DNA of 61,272 nt from Gammaproteobacteria bacterium. Lineage in GTDB: Bacteria; Pseudomonadota; Gammaproteobacteria; Natronospirales; JAJUFS01. Positions 18,484 to 28,700 of the stretch are shown here, one piece after another. The position numbers and the translations under genes are program-made. The stretch spans positions 1-61,272 of the forward strand of contig JAWWBS010000005.1 in the NCBI GenBank assembly GCA_033720895.1, in the 5' to 3' direction. Position 1 is the first letter of the stretch; each line of letters starts with the position of its first letter. A model generated the notes under the pieces. The model saw nothing but the letters and a program-made list of their open reading frames with translations. It had not been told where the DNA came from and made no database searches.

Positions 18484-19203
18484 TCAGCCAGCCGTGTCAC
18501 CGACCAGGCGCCCGTCTTCAAGGGTCAGCATGCGATCCAGCCGGCCCGCCAGCTGGTGGTCGTGCGTTACAACGAGCAGGCTGGTGCCATGCTCGCGCTG
18601 CAATTCCATCATGAGTTCGAATACCTGTTCGCCATTCTTCGAGTCCAGGTTGCCGGTCGGCTCGTCGGCCAGCAACAGCGCCGGACGCGTTATCAGCGCG
18701 CGGGCGATCGCCGCACGCTGGCGCTCGCCACCCGAGAGTTCGCCGGGTTTGTGGGTCAGGCGATGTCCCAGCCCGACCGACGCAAGCAAGGCCTCGGCTT
18801 CATGCAAGGCGCGCGACGGCGACTCACGGCGAACCAGCAAGGGCATGGCGACGTTTTCAGCAGCCGTGAATTCGGGCAGCAGGTGATGGAACTGGTAAAC
18901 GAAACCGATTTCGCGATTCCGCAGCTGGCCACGAGCCGCGTCGCCCAGGGCCGTCATTTCGCGGCCATTGATCCGCACCGAGCCCGTGGTCGGGCGATCC
19001 AGCCCGCCGAGCAAGTGCAACAGCGTGCTCTTGCCGGAGCCGGAGGCGCCTACAACGGCAGCCGACTCGCCGCGCGACAGGGACAGGCCTATGTCCGCGA
19101 GCACCTCGACATCGTTGCCGGCATCGCTGTAGGTCTTGCCCAGCGACTCGCAGCTCAGCACCGGTTCGTCTGCCTGCATGGCATTGGCAGGCGTGTCATT
19201 CAT
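18484..19203 (-). CDS. lolD: Lipoprotein-releasing ATPase LolD
   Basis: LolD is the ATPase of the complex that extracts outer-membrane-destined lipoproteins and hands them to LolA. The 239 residues contain Walker [12 protein letters not shown]-loop region [14 protein letters not shown], signature [16 protein letters not shown] and Walker [13 protein letters not shown]. [13 protein letters not shown] is typical of LolD rather than of FtsE or MacB. It overlaps the permease gene by 8 nt. Confidence 0.95.
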   Translation of the reverse strand: MNDTPANAMQADEPVLSCESLGKTYSDAGNDVEVLADIGLSLSRGESAAVVGASGSGKSTLLHLLGGLDRPTTGSVRINGREMTALGDAARGQLRNREIGFVYQFHHLLPEFTAAENVAMPLLVRRESPSRALHEAEALLASVGLGHRLTHKPGELSGGERQRAAIARALITRPALLLADEPTGNLDSKNGEQVFELMMELQREHGTSLLVVTHDHQLAGRLDRMLTLEDGRLVGDTAG

Positions 19204-20443
19204 GACGCAAGGCCTCCGCAGGTTGGGTGCGCGATGCCCGCCAGGCCGGGTAGAGACCGGCCAGCATCGACATGGTGAATGCGGTGATACCGACCGTCAC
19301 GACGTCGGACATCTCCATTTTCGAGGGCAGGTCCGAGATGTAGTAGACATCGTCAGGCAGCAGGTCCGTCCCGAGAAAGGACTCCAGCGCCGGGATGATG
19401 TTCTCGACATTCAGTGACAGCAACACGCCCAGTGATACGCCGATGGCCGTACCCAGCAAGCCGATGAAGGTGCCCTGCACCATGAACACGCTCATGATGG
19501 CGCGGGGGGTGGCACCAAGCGTGCGCAGGATGGCAATGTCCGACTGCTTGTCGGTCACCACCATCACCAGTGTCGAAATGATGTTGAACGCAGCAACGGC
19601 AACGATCAATGTCAGGATCACGAACATCACCGTCTTCTCGGTGGCGATGGCGCGAAAGAAATTGGCATGCTGGCGCGTCCAGTCGGACAGGTAGTAGACA
19701 CCGTCCAGGTAGTCGACCAGCTCGCGGGAAATGCGTCGCGCCTGGAACATGTCGGTCAGCTTGATACGCACCCCGCTGACTTCCCCGTTCATGCCGAACA
19801 GGCGGCTGGCATCCTCGAGATTGACCAGCGCCAGGGTGGAATCGTATTCGTACATGCCGGCCTCGAATATGCCGACGACATTGAAACGGCGCATGCGCGG
19901 CATGATGCCCGCCGGGGTCACATTGCCTTGCGAAATCAACATGATGACGGAGTCACCGGGTTGCGCACCCAGCGAGTAGGCCAGGTAACGCCCGAGCACG
20001 ATGTTGTATTCGCCCGGCCGCAGCTCGCTCATGCTGCCGCGAATCATCTTGCTTTCGATCTCGGAGACCTTCGCCTCCTCGCTGGGCAGCACACCGCGAA
20101 CCAGCGCCCCGCTCATCCGGCCGGAGCCGTTCAACATGGCCTGGCCGGAAACATACGGGGCGGCTCCCAGCACCTCGGGATGCCGTTCCGCCGAATCGAT
20201 GACAGCCTGCCAATCGGTCAGGCGCTCGCCGGAACCCGAGATGGTGGCGTGGGATGTCATGCTGAGAATGCGATTCCTGAGTTCGCCCTCGAAGCCGTTC
20301 ATGACGCTGAGCACCGTGATCAGCGCCATAACGCCGACCGCTATGCCCAGCATGGAAATCAGGGAAATGACCGAAATGAAGCCATTTCGGCGCTTGGCCC
20401 GGAGATACCGGAGCCCGATAAAAAGTTCGTAGGGTCGCATCAT
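19196..20443 (-). CDS. Lipoprotein-releasing permease LolC/LolE family
   Basis: A 415-residue permease with the N-terminal [39 protein letters not shown] segment, a large periplasmic domain (about 50-270) and three C-terminal helices of the FtsX fold, ending with [17 protein letters not shown]. It works with LolD. Only this one permease gene is visible; a second one, as in E. coli LolCDE, is not adjacent. That is compatible with a LolF-type homodimer or with the partner elsewhere. Tandem Met codons at 20443 and 20440 leave the exact start open. Confidence 0.93.
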   Translation of the reverse strand: MMRPYELFIGLRYLRAKRRNGFISVISLISMLGIAVGVMALITVLSVMNGFEGELRNRILSMTSHATISGSGERLTDWQAVIDSAERHPEVLGAAPYVSGQAMLNGSGRMSGALVRGVLPSEEAKVSEIESKMIRGSMSELRPGEYNIVLGRYLAYSLGAQPGDSVIMLISQGNVTPAGIMPRMRRFNVVGIFEAGMYEYDSTLALVNLEDASRLFGMNGEVSGVRIKLTDMFQARRISRELVDYLDGVYYLSDWTRQHANFFRAIATEKTVMFVILTLIVAVAAFNIISTLVMVVTDKQSDIAILRTLGATPRAIMSVFMVQGTFIGLLGTAIGVSLGVLLSLNVENIIPALESFLGTDLLPDDVYYISDLPSKMEMSDVVTVGITAFTMSMLAGLYPAWRASRTQPAEALRHE

Positions 20444-20593
20444 GGTCGGCGCATTTAAGCATATTCAGGCTCGCTACACACGCACCCTTGCGGCTGGAGG
20501 GCGCGCCAATGCTGGTTATTCGAGCAATTTCGGCAAAATTCCCGCCTTCCTGACGAATTCCCCGGCAAGACCTCGTCATACTCGTCTTCGTGA

Positions 20594-20648
20594 GCTTGGT
20601 CACGACTTGAAGGACGAAGTCCAAGCCACGGATAAACCTGGCTTTTTG
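20594..20648 (+). promoter_or_regulatory. Two overlapping, mutually exclusive hairpins (attenuator-like)
   Basis: A first hairpin pairs 20594-20598 with 20622-20626 and 20604-20608 with 20617-20621. A second pairs 20623-20628 with 20639-20644 and is followed by TTTTTG. They share 20623-20626, so both cannot form. The arrangement resembles terminator/antiterminator or the 3' end of a small RNA; no such RNA is proven. The remainder of the 20444-20662 gap holds nothing I recognise. Confidence 0.3.
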
Positions 20649-20662
20649 TCCTGTCGATTGAC

Positions 20663-20671
20663 TGCTATAGT
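20663..20671 (+). promoter_or_regulatory. Extended -10 promoter of the BamE-like gene
   Basis: TGCTATAGT is an extended -10 (TGn plus TATAGT, 5 of 6). It lies 28 nt before the ATG at 20700; no good -35 is present, which is usual for extended -10 promoters. Confidence 0.45.
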
Positions 20672-20699
20672 TTGCCCATAACCTCTCTGGAGACGAGTG

Positions 20700-21098
20700 A
20701 TGTCCAAGAACTGGCTGATCCTGATGCTGGCACTGCCTTTCACCCTGGCTGCGGGCGAACCCGTAACCGACGACGCGGCCGAGCAAAGCGCGAGTGAATC
20801 GCAGGCAAGCGATGCCGAGATGGTCGAAGAAACGTCCGGCGACGTGCTGGTCATCGAGGAAGTGGATGCGAACGACGATGCCACCACCGACAGCGATGCA
20901 CCGGCCCGCATGATGCGTGAGGCGGACTTCCCCACTCCGGAGCGTGGCATGACCATGGAGGCCGTGCGCGACAGCTTCGGCAGCCCGGCGAGCGAACATC
21001 CGGCCGTCGGCGAACCGCCGATCACGCGCTGGGATTACGACGGCTACAGCGTGTTTTTCGAATACGACAAGGTGCTGCACAGCGTCGTGACGCAGTAA
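20700..21098 (+). CDS. Secreted protein with a C-terminal BamE/OmlA-like domain
   Basis: A 132-residue protein with an N-terminal signal peptide (about residues 1-18, NWLILMLALPFTLAAG, no lipobox Cys), an acidic low-complexity linker (about 20-75, rich in Glu, Asp, Ala and Ser) and a compact C-terminal domain: GMTMEAVRDSFGSP...PPITRWDYDGYSVFFEYDKVLHSVV. That GMxMxxVxxxFGxP pattern is typical of SmpA/OmlA-type domains found in BamE and in small periplasmic proteins. Function unknown; a periplasmic protein-protein role is likely. ATG at 20700 follows a GGAG. It is monocistronic between its own promoter and terminator. Confidence 0.8.
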   Translation: MSKNWLILMLALPFTLAAGEPVTDDAAEQSASESQASDAEMVEETSGDVLVIEEVDANDDATTDSDAPARMMREADFPTPERGMTMEAVRDSFGSPASEHPAVGEPPITRWDYDGYSVFFEYDKVLHSVVTQ

Positions 21099-21122
21099 GG
21101 CCGAAACAGGCACGCTTTACCC

Positions 21123-21163
21123 GACGCCCGCCACAGGCAACTGTCGCGGGCGTCGTCTTTTTT
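21123..21163 (+). terminator. Intrinsic terminator of the BamE-like gene
   Basis: Two stacked stems (gacgcccgc/gcgggcgtc and acag/ctgt around a GCAA loop, with one C-C mismatch between them) are followed by gtctttttt. Confidence 0.88.
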
Positions 21164-21244
21164 GCGCCCGCTGTCGAGCGCCACCCCTTCCGTCCTGCGT
21201 TGCTTTGACGCAGAATTCGCCTCCTTGCCGACGAGAGCGTAGAG

Positions 21245-22270
21245 ATGAACAAGTTGCTGGCAGAGTGGGCCCCGCAATGGGGCGTCATGCTGACATGGCC
21301 GCATGCAGGTACCGACTGGTCGGACATGCTGACCGACATCGAGGCCGTTTACCTTGACCTGGCCAGTGCAATTGCTGCGCGCGAGAACCTGCTGCTCGTC
21401 GTCCAGGACGGGGCGCATCGCAAGCACGTCGCCAGCCTGCTGGCCGCTCGCAAGCTGCCCGCCAGCCGTATCCACTACGTAACCGCAGCCAGCAACGACA
21501 CCTGGGCCCGGGACCATGGTCCGCTGACCGTGGCCGACAGGTCCGGCGCGCTGACCTTGATGAATTTCGTCTTCAACGGCTGGGGCAACAAATGGCCCGC
21601 CGACCAGGACAACGCGATCAACGACAGCATTGCCGGCGCTTTCAATGTCGGCATGCACTCAAGGGACTTCGTGCTCGAAGGTGGCGCCGTGGAGACCGAC
21701 GGGCTTGGCACCCTGCTGACCACGAAGCGCTGCCTGCTTGCCGAAACCCGCAACCCCGACCTGGACCAGGCCGGGATCGAGCAGGTGCTGGCGCAGGAGC
21801 TCGGGCTTGATCGCGTGCTGTGGCTGGAACATGGCCATCTCGAGGGCGACGACACCGATGCGCATATCGACACCCTGGCAAGATTCGCCTCGCCGGACCA
21901 TATCGTCTTCCAGGGCTGTGAGGACCCGTCGGACTCGCATTACCAGGCGCTTGCGGACATGGCTTCCGAGCTGGCAGCGTTCCGCCAGCGCAATGGCGAT
22001 GCCTATCGCCTCAGCGCCCTGCCCCTGCCGAAGCCGCAGCATGATCCGGACACCGGCCGGCGCCTGCCCGCGAGCTACGCCAATTTCCTGATCATCAACG
22101 GCGCCGTGCTGCTGCCCGGCTATGCTGATGACAACGACCAGCGCGCACGCGATATCATGCAGGCCGCCTTTCCGGATCACGATATCGTGATGATCGATTG
22201 CCGCGCCGTGATTCGCGGCTTCGGGAGCCTGCACTGCCTGACCATGCAGCTGCCTGCCGGCCTGCGCTGA
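21245..22270 (+). CDS. aguA: Agmatine deiminase family protein (AguA)
   Basis: AguA hydrolyses agmatine to N-carbamoylputrescine and ammonia. The 341-residue protein has the guanidine-modifying fold: WAPQWGVMLTWPHAGTDW near the start, WARDHGPLTV, VLEGGAVETDG, HLEGDDTDAHIDTLARF and the C-terminal nucleophile Cys in SLHCLTMQ. These place the family; PAD-type homologues exist, but the adjacent N-carbamoylputrescine amidase gene makes agmatine the likely substrate. A GAG-rich ribosome site precedes the ATG. Together with aguB it gives an ornithine-decarboxylase-independent putrescine route, well known in plants, Pseudomonas and Xanthomonas. Confidence 0.93.
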   Translation: MNKLLAEWAPQWGVMLTWPHAGTDWSDMLTDIEAVYLDLASAIAARENLLLVVQDGAHRKHVASLLAARKLPASRIHYVTAASNDTWARDHGPLTVADRSGALTLMNFVFNGWGNKWPADQDNAINDSIAGAFNVGMHSRDFVLEGGAVETDGLGTLLTTKRCLLAETRNPDLDQAGIEQVLAQELGLDRVLWLEHGHLEGDDTDAHIDTLARFASPDHIVFQGCEDPSDSHYQALADMASELAAFRQRNGDAYRLSALPLPKPQHDPDTGRRLPASYANFLIINGAVLLPGYADDNDQRARDIMQAAFPDHDIVMIDCRAVIRGFGSLHCLTMQLPAGLR

Positions 22271-22301
22271 GAATCAACCTGGCCATCGCGAGGAACATGA
22301 C

Positions 22302-23195
22302 ATGACGAATTCGAAGACACTGACGGTCGGGCTGGTTCAACAGCGCTGCTCTGCCGATCGCGACGCCAACCTGGCCCGCAGCATCAACGGGATCAAGGAA
22401 GCAGCGAGCAAGGGCGCAGGCCTGGTCCTCCTGCAGGAACTGCATACCGGACCCTATTTCTGCCAGACGGAAGATCCGGAGGTGTTCGACCTCGCAGAGA
22501 CCATTCCGGGCCCGTCGACCGACACCCTGGCCGCAGTGGCAAAGGATCTCGGTATCGTGCTGGTTACCTCGCTGTTCGAGCGGCGCGCAGCCGGCATCTA
22601 CCACAATACCGCCGTGGTCCTGGAGAAGGACGGCAGCATTGCCGGCAAGTACCGCAAGATGCACATCCCCGACGATCCCGGGTATTACGAAAAGTTCTAC
22701 TTCACTCCGGGCGACCTCGGCTTCGAACCCATCGACACCTCCGTGGGCAGGCTCGGCGTACTGGTCTGCTGGGACCAGTGGTATCCGGAAGCCGCTCGCC
22801 TGATGGCCCTGGCCGGGGCCGAACTGCTGCTCTACCCGACAGCCATTGGCTGGGTGGAGGAAGACCCGGTCGACGACCATGCGCGCCAGCGCGATGCCTG
22901 GATCACCAGCCAGCGCGGGCACGCCGTGGCCAACGGCCTGCCGGTACTGAGTTGCAATCGGGTCGGCAAGGAACTCGACCCCTCCGGCCACACCAGCGGG
23001 ATCGAATTCTGGGGCTCGAGCTTCGTGGCAGGACCCCAGGGCGAATTCCTCGCCGAGGCGAGCATCGAGGAAGAAGAGGTGCTGGTGGTCGACATCGACC
23101 TGGCCCGCTCCGAGAACGTTCGCCGCATCTGGCCCTTCCTGCGCGACCGGCGGATCGAGGCCTATGGCGACCTGCTCAAGCGCTACCGCGACTGA
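22302..23195 (+). CDS. aguB: N-carbamoylputrescine amidase (AguB)
   Basis: AguB cleaves N-carbamoylputrescine to putrescine, CO2 and ammonia. It is a 297-residue nitrilase-superfamily protein with the Glu-Lys-Cys triad visible: E in LLQELHTGPYF, K in KYRKMHIPDDPGYYEKFYF and C in GVLVCWDQWYPEAARLMAL. The FTPGD and PTAIGW segments are typical of AguB. It follows aguA by 31 bp in the same direction and completes the two-step conversion. Confidence 0.95.
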   Translation: MTNSKTLTVGLVQQRCSADRDANLARSINGIKEAASKGAGLVLLQELHTGPYFCQTEDPEVFDLAETIPGPSTDTLAAVAKDLGIVLVTSLFERRAAGIYHNTAVVLEKDGSIAGKYRKMHIPDDPGYYEKFYFTPGDLGFEPIDTSVGRLGVLVCWDQWYPEAARLMALAGAELLLYPTAIGWVEEDPVDDHARQRDAWITSQRGHAVANGLPVLSCNRVGKELDPSGHTSGIEFWGSSFVAGPQGEFLAEASIEEEEVLVVDIDLARSENVRRIWPFLRDRRIEAYGDLLKRYRD

Positions 23196-23207
23196 AACGC
23201 GGCCGCT

Positions 23208-24074
23208 TCACTGGCGGGTCGCCAGGAATTCAGGCGAACTCAAGTAAGCGTGGATGGCGGCAATCTCCTCGTCATCGAAGTAGGCAAAGCGCGTCAAGGC
23301 AACCGTCTTCATCAATTTCAGCTCCTTGCCACCCTGCGCGAGCCCCTCGCGCAACAGGGTCGAGAAGTTGTCGGGTGAGTAGGCTGCCGCAACCACGAGA
23401 TCCGGCGCGCGTGGACGATTCTTCCCACCGAGATCAGCACCGTGACACTCGGTGCAGGTCGTGTGGACAAGGTACTTCCCCTTCCCGACCGGATCGGAGG
23501 TCGAGGCATCGAGTGGCGGGTATTCCGGTATCACCATGCGCTCGGTCTTGAAATCTCCCAGTGCGAAGCCGAGCCGGGCCAGCGGACCGAAGGAACGCTC
23601 GCCGAAGTCACGTTCGATGCGCGGCAATGTTCGCAACCAGGCAATGACCGCTGCCACTTCCGCATCTGCCAGCTGGTGATACATGGCAGACGGCATGATG
23701 ATGACGCTGCGCCCATCGTCGCGCACGCCCTGCCGTATGCTCCGATCCAGCTCGGCGACACTGCGCTCGTGGACCAGTTGCGTCAGGTTCGGCGCAGCCA
23801 CGCTCGCCAGCTTCCAGTCATCGATGAACTGGCGGCCACCTGCGTCGGAACGGTGGCAACCGACACAACCGCGGGTCCTGGCAATTTTCTCGCCCAGCAG
23901 CAAGGCCTCCGGAGAGGTCGGCAAGGCCAGGTCCTGCCCCTGCACGTCGTACTTCGTGGCAATGACCCGCTGGGACAGTCCGTAGACAAGCAGCACCGCA
24001 AGCAGAGCCATTGCGAGCAGCCCGCCGCCCGACCAGCGCAGGACCTTGAAGAGCCGTGCTTTCGCCATTGCCAT
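23208..24074 (-). CDS. Membrane-anchored dihaem cytochrome c
   Basis: A 288-residue protein with an N-terminal membrane anchor (about residues 10-32, LLAMALLAVLLVYGL) and two c-type haem sites: CVGCH in the first half and CTECH in the second. Each is followed by a small cytochrome domain with candidate Met ligands (IIMPSAMYH and ELKLMKTV). It probably shuttles electrons in the periplasm; relatives are the cytochrome subunits of membrane dehydrogenases, but no dehydrogenase gene is adjacent. Several Met codons (24077, 24074, 24068) lie just after GGGAGGG; 24074 has the best spacing. It is convergent with aguB. Confidence 0.85.
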   Translation of the reverse strand: MAMAKARLFKVLRWSGGGLLAMALLAVLLVYGLSQRVIATKYDVQGQDLALPTSPEALLLGEKIARTRGCVGCHRSDAGGRQFIDDWKLASVAAPNLTQLVHERSVAELDRSIRQGVRDDGRSVIIMPSAMYHQLADAEVAAVIAWLRTLPRIERDFGERSFGPLARLGFALGDFKTERMVIPEYPPLDASTSDPVGKGKYLVHTTCTECHGADLGGKNRPRAPDLVVAAAYSPDNFSTLLREGLAQGGKELKLMKTVALTRFAYFDDEEIAAIHAYLSSPEFLATRQ

Positions 24075-24149
24075 CATTCCCTCCCGGCGGCACATTGCCG
24101 GATGATCGATCAACCAAGCGTAGTAGAACGACTGACGGGAGGGGTGAAT

Positions 24150-25526
24150 TCAGATCCGCGAGCGAGACACCTGCTTGCGGCGCTTGTCGCGATACATTGC
24201 CTGGTCCGCCTCCTCCAGCAAGGTCGCGAAGCTCCGACGTCCCCTGCCAGGCTCGCCCAGCGTCGAGGTGCCTGCGCTGAATTCGATGTCGTAGCTGCGG
24301 TCCTCGCCAGCATTGATGCGCGCCAGCCGACCATGAAGATCCGCGAGTGCGGATGCCAGCACCGCCGGGTCGCCAAGGGCGACAAATTCGTCCCCGCCTA
24401 TCCGTGCCACGAGATCGGCCTCGGCGAAGGCCAGGCCAAGCTGCTCGGAAAACGTCATGATCAGGGAAGAGCCCGCCTCATGACCGAGGCGGTCGTTGAC
24501 ACGTTTCAGTCCGTCCAGGTCGAAGAACATCAGCTGCAGTTCCCGCCGGTTCCGCAATGCATCGCGAAACAAGGGCTCTCCCACCAGCTCGAGGCCACGT
24601 CGATTGCTGAGCTGGGTGAGCGAGTCCACCATCGCCAGCATGCGCAGTTCGTCCTCGTAGGAATTGATCTTGCGACCCACCCAGAACACGAACAGGAAGC
24701 CACCGGCCACCAGGAACGTTGCAGCCACCGACGCACCCTGCGCCATGCTCAGCTGGCCACCTGCAATGGCCCGCTCGACGAGAAAGATCACCAGCAGGGG
24801 CGCCAGGGTCAGGCCAGGCGCAATGAGTCGCGCCGTCCGCGAACCCGCACCCTTGCCCACTACCACCGAGAATAACGGTGACCGGACACGTCGCGTGATG
24901 GCTACGAAACTCAGGCTGGCCATGCAGAACCAGGTGGGCACGCTGACCTTGAGTGTCTCGCGGCTGCTGATGAACTCGTAGCTTCCAAACAGGTAACCAC
25001 ACAGGAACAGCACCAGCATCAGGAACAGGAGAAAGGTCACGGCATCGGCAAGCTTTCCCATCACGCCCGTCGCCGTCCACTCGATCCAGATCACCTGGCT
25101 GAACAGCAGCATGAAGACCGCCGTTTGCATGGACATGGTCCCTGGCAGCTCGGTCGCATCGCCCCTCGCAAGAAAGGTTTCCAGGGGGCCCGGCGCCGCG
25201 CGCCAATGGGTCAGCAGCGCGGAGCCCGCCAGCACCATCATCAACAGCAGAAGCACCCGGCCCTTGAATTTGCGCTGGCGATCCACACCCGGCTGGATCA
25301 CGAGAACGGCTGAAATCCCCAGCAGGACCGACAGGGCCGTGCTGACCTTCATGTGCTCCCAGCCTGCCGGCAATCCATCCCCCACGACCGGGAACAGCCA
25401 GCCCAGCAGGACCGTGACGGACAACACGCCGCTGCAGGCCAGCATGACCCGCTTGGCGCGGATCCAGCGCGCCAGCAAGTAGGGATCCAGCCGTTGTATG
25501 GCATCCAGTTGATCGAGTTTACGCAT
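24150..25526 (-). CDS. Membrane diguanylate cyclase (GGDEF)
   Basis: Makes cyclic di-GMP from two GTP. The 458-residue protein has several N-terminal membrane helices (about residues 28-285) forming an undefined sensor, then a GGDEF domain from about 300: DSLTQLSNRRGLE, FFDLDGLKRVND and the intact active site RIGGDEFVALG with GGDEF at 377-381. The inhibitory I-site RxxD is absent (AEAD in its place), so product inhibition is probably weak. The ligand is unknown. It is divergent from mfd and lies 75 bp upstream of the cytochrome gene in the same direction. Confidence 0.92.
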   Translation of the reverse strand: MRKLDQLDAIQRLDPYLLARWIRAKRVMLACSGVLSVTVLLGWLFPVVGDGLPAGWEHMKVSTALSVLLGISAVLVIQPGVDRQRKFKGRVLLLLMMVLAGSALLTHWRAAPGPLETFLARGDATELPGTMSMQTAVFMLLFSQVIWIEWTATGVMGKLADAVTFLLFLMLVLFLCGYLFGSYEFISSRETLKVSVPTWFCMASLSFVAITRRVRSPLFSVVVGKGAGSRTARLIAPGLTLAPLLVIFLVERAIAGGQLSMAQGASVAATFLVAGGFLFVFWVGRKINSYEDELRMLAMVDSLTQLSNRRGLELVGEPLFRDALRNRRELQLMFFDLDGLKRVNDRLGHEAGSSLIMTFSEQLGLAFAEADLVARIGGDEFVALGDPAVLASALADLHGRLARINAGEDRSYDIEFSAGTSTLGEPGRGRRSFATLLEEADQAMYRDKRRKQVSRSRI

Positions 25527-25757
25527 GCTTGTCTCTCACACAGACCGGCCCGTCCTGCCGATCGCTCGCTGGTGTTCCATTTAACAATAATAATAGCCAA
25601 AGAAAACGGGATGAGGATACCGCCGACCACGATCGCCGCCATTGTACCGAAGCGTTATACTGTTCGCGCCTCGCGCCCGGCCCTGCCGGGGGCGCACTTT
25701 TGCGTTTCCCAATAAAGATAATTGACTTTAAATATCCTCTTCAGGTGATTGTTTATA
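25527..25757. other. Intergenic region between the cyclase gene and mfd
   Basis: No gene is visible. The stretch is locally AT-rich (25575-25620 and 25711-25757) within a GC-rich window, as expected for divergent promoters. A GC-rich imperfect hairpin (25673-25695) lies in between. TATACT at 25656-25661 and TTGACT at 25722-25727 are isolated promoter hexamers without good partners. Confidence 0.4.
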
Positions 25758-28700
25758 ATGGTATTTTTTAAAGACGGTGTCGACCTGCAGCTCCCGGCAC
25801 AAGGACCAGAACAACGGGCCTGGGGCCAGCTGTACGGTGCCGCGCCGGCGCTGGCTATCGCTGAGGCGGCCCGCCACAGCGGCCGGCCCTTGCTGGTGGT
25901 CTGCTCCAGTGCCCGTGACGTCGAGCGCCTGGAGGCCGAGCTCGGTTTCCTGCTGGCCGGCAGCGAGCTGCCGGTGGTACCGCTGCCGGACTGGGAGACC
26001 CTGCCCTACGATGTCTTTTCACCGCACCAGGACATCGTTTCCCGTCGGCTCGCCACGCTGAATCGCCTGGAGACCCTGCAGCAAGGCGTCATCCTGGTGG
26101 CAGCCGGCACCCTGTTGCAGCGAATCGCGCCGCGGGAGTGGCTGGATGGCGAAAGCTTCCTGATGGACGTCGGCGACGCGATCGACCTCGAGGCCTTGAG
26201 CAGCCGGCTCGAAAGCGCTGGTTATTCCCGTGTTTCCCAGGTCATGGAGCATGGCGAGTTCGCGGTACGCGGCTCGCTGGTCGACATTTTCCCCATGGGC
26301 TCGGAGCTGCCATTTCGCCTCGACCTGTTTGATGATGAAATCGAAACCATTCGCAGTTTCGATCCGGACACCCAGCTGTCGCTGGAGAAGCTGGACAAGA
26401 TCCGCCTGCTGCCAGCCCGCGAGTTCCCGCTCCACCCGGAAGCGATAAAGGCTTTCCGAACCCGCTACCGAGCGCGCTTCGAAGGCGATCCGTCGCGCAG
26501 CCAGGTCTACAAGGCCGTGACCGACGGCAATGCACCGTCAGGTGTGGAGTACTACCTGCCGCTGTTTTTCGAGCAGACATCGACATTGTTCGACTACCTG
26601 CCTGCCGCGGTGGTTGCCTGCCGCTTCGATACGGTCGATGCGGCACTGGACGAAGCCTGGGCGCAGATCGAGGACCGTTACGAGCAACGCCATGGCGATA
26701 TCGAGCGCCCGCTGCTGGCGCCGGCCGAAATCGCCGTGGCGCCGGACGAAGCAAAATCGCAGCTTGCCGCGCTGCCCGGTGTCGACATCCATTCCTTCGA
26801 ACTGCTGGACGCCTCGAACGGACACAATTTCGATTCCGTGCAACCCCCGGAGCTGCGTCTCAACTCCCGCCAGGAAGAACCCGCGCGCCTGCTGCTCGAT
26901 TTCCTCGCTTCCTTCAATGGTGCGGGTGGCCGTGCCTTGTTCGTAGCCGAGTCGACCGGCCGGCGCGAAACCCTGCTGGACCTCCTGAAGAAGCGCAAGC
27001 TGGATCCCCAGACAGTGGCCAGCTGGCCCGAATTCCTGGCCAGCGATGCGCCGGTCGTGGTCTGCGTTGCCCCCTTGCAGGAAGGCATCCACCTGCCCCG
27101 GCAGGGCATCTCCGTCATTGCCGAGCCCCAGCTGTTCGGCGAACGCGCCCGGACCCGCAGCCGGCGCCGCGCGGTCCGCGATCCGGACACCATCATCCGC
27201 GACCTTACCGATCTCGCCGTAGGCTCGCCGGTCGTGCACGAGGAGCATGGCGTGGGCCGCTACCGCGGCCTGAAGGCACTGGATATCGGTGAAAGCCAGA
27301 CCGAATTCCTGACGCTGGAGTATGCCGGCGGTGACAAGCTCTATGTGCCCGTCCATGCCCTGCACCTGATTTCGCGGTACACGGGCACATCACCGGAATC
27401 CGCACCCTTGCACCGACTGGGCTCGGAACAATGGTCGAAGGCCAAGAAGCGCGCGGCCGAAAAAGCCCGGGACGCGGCGGTCGAACTGCTCGACATCTAC
27501 TCGCGACGGGCCGCCCGCAAAGGCCATCAGTACCGGCTGACGCAGGAGGACTACCAGGCGTTCTGTGATGACTTCCCCTTCGATGAAACCATCGACCAGA
27601 CCGGGGCCATCAACGGCGTCGTCAAGGACATGACCTCCGCGCAACCCATGGACCGACTGGTTTGCGGGGATGTCGGTTTCGGCAAGACCGAAGTGGCAAT
27701 GCGCGCAGCCTTCGTCGCCGTGCAGGGCGGCAAGCAGGTCGCCATGCTGGTGCCGACGACCCTGCTCGCACAGCAGCATTACCAGACCTTCCGAGACCGA
27801 TTTGCCGACTGGCCCGTAAAGATCGGCGTGCACAGTCGTTTCCGGACGCAGAAGGAAAAGAACGCGGTATTCGACGGCATGGAGTCCGGCCAGCTGGACA
27901 TCGTGGTCGGCACCCACGGACTGCTTTCGGACCAGGCACGATTCAAGGATCTCGGCCTCGTCATCATCGACGAGGAACATCGCTTTGGCGTTCGTCACAA
28001 GGAGAAGCTCAAGCGCCTGCGCGCCGAAGTCGACGTCCTGACCCTCACGGCCACGCCGATTCCGCGCACGCTCAACATGTCACTGTCCGGCATTCGCGAC
28101 CTTTCCATCATCGCCACGCCGCCGATGGAACGACTGTCGGTGAAGACCTTCGTGTCGGAATGGAACGATGCATTGATCCGCGAGGCCATCCTCCGCGAGA
28201 TCAAGCGCGGTGGCCAGGCCTACTTCGTGCACAACGAGGTCGAGACCATCGAGAAGTTCGCACACCGGGTACGCGAGCTCGTACCGGAAGCCGAGGTGCG
28301 TGTTGCCCATGGCCAGATGCGGGAGAGCGAACTGGAACAGGTGATGCTGGATTTCTACCACCGGCGTTTCAATGTATTGCTGGCCACCACCATCATTGAA
28401 TCCGGCATCGACGTGCCCACCGCCAACACCATCGTCATCAACCGTGCCGACAAGTTCGGCCTGGCTCAGCTGCACCAGATGCGCGGCCGCGTTGGTCGCT
28501 CGCATCATCGCGCCTATGCCTACCTGCTGACGCCGCCCAAGGCCGTGCTGACAGCAGATGCGGTCAAGCGGCTGGAAGCCATCGAATCCCTTGAAGACCT
28601 GGGTGCCGGCTTTACCCTGGCAACCCACGATCTCGAAATCCGTGGAGCGGGCGAATTGCTGGGTGAAGGCCAGTCCGGCCAGATCCAGGAAGTCGGCTTC

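Noticed and set aside
25754-25759. TATAAT as the mfd -10 element
   Set aside because: It overlaps the mfd start codon, so transcripts from it could not begin upstream of the ATG.
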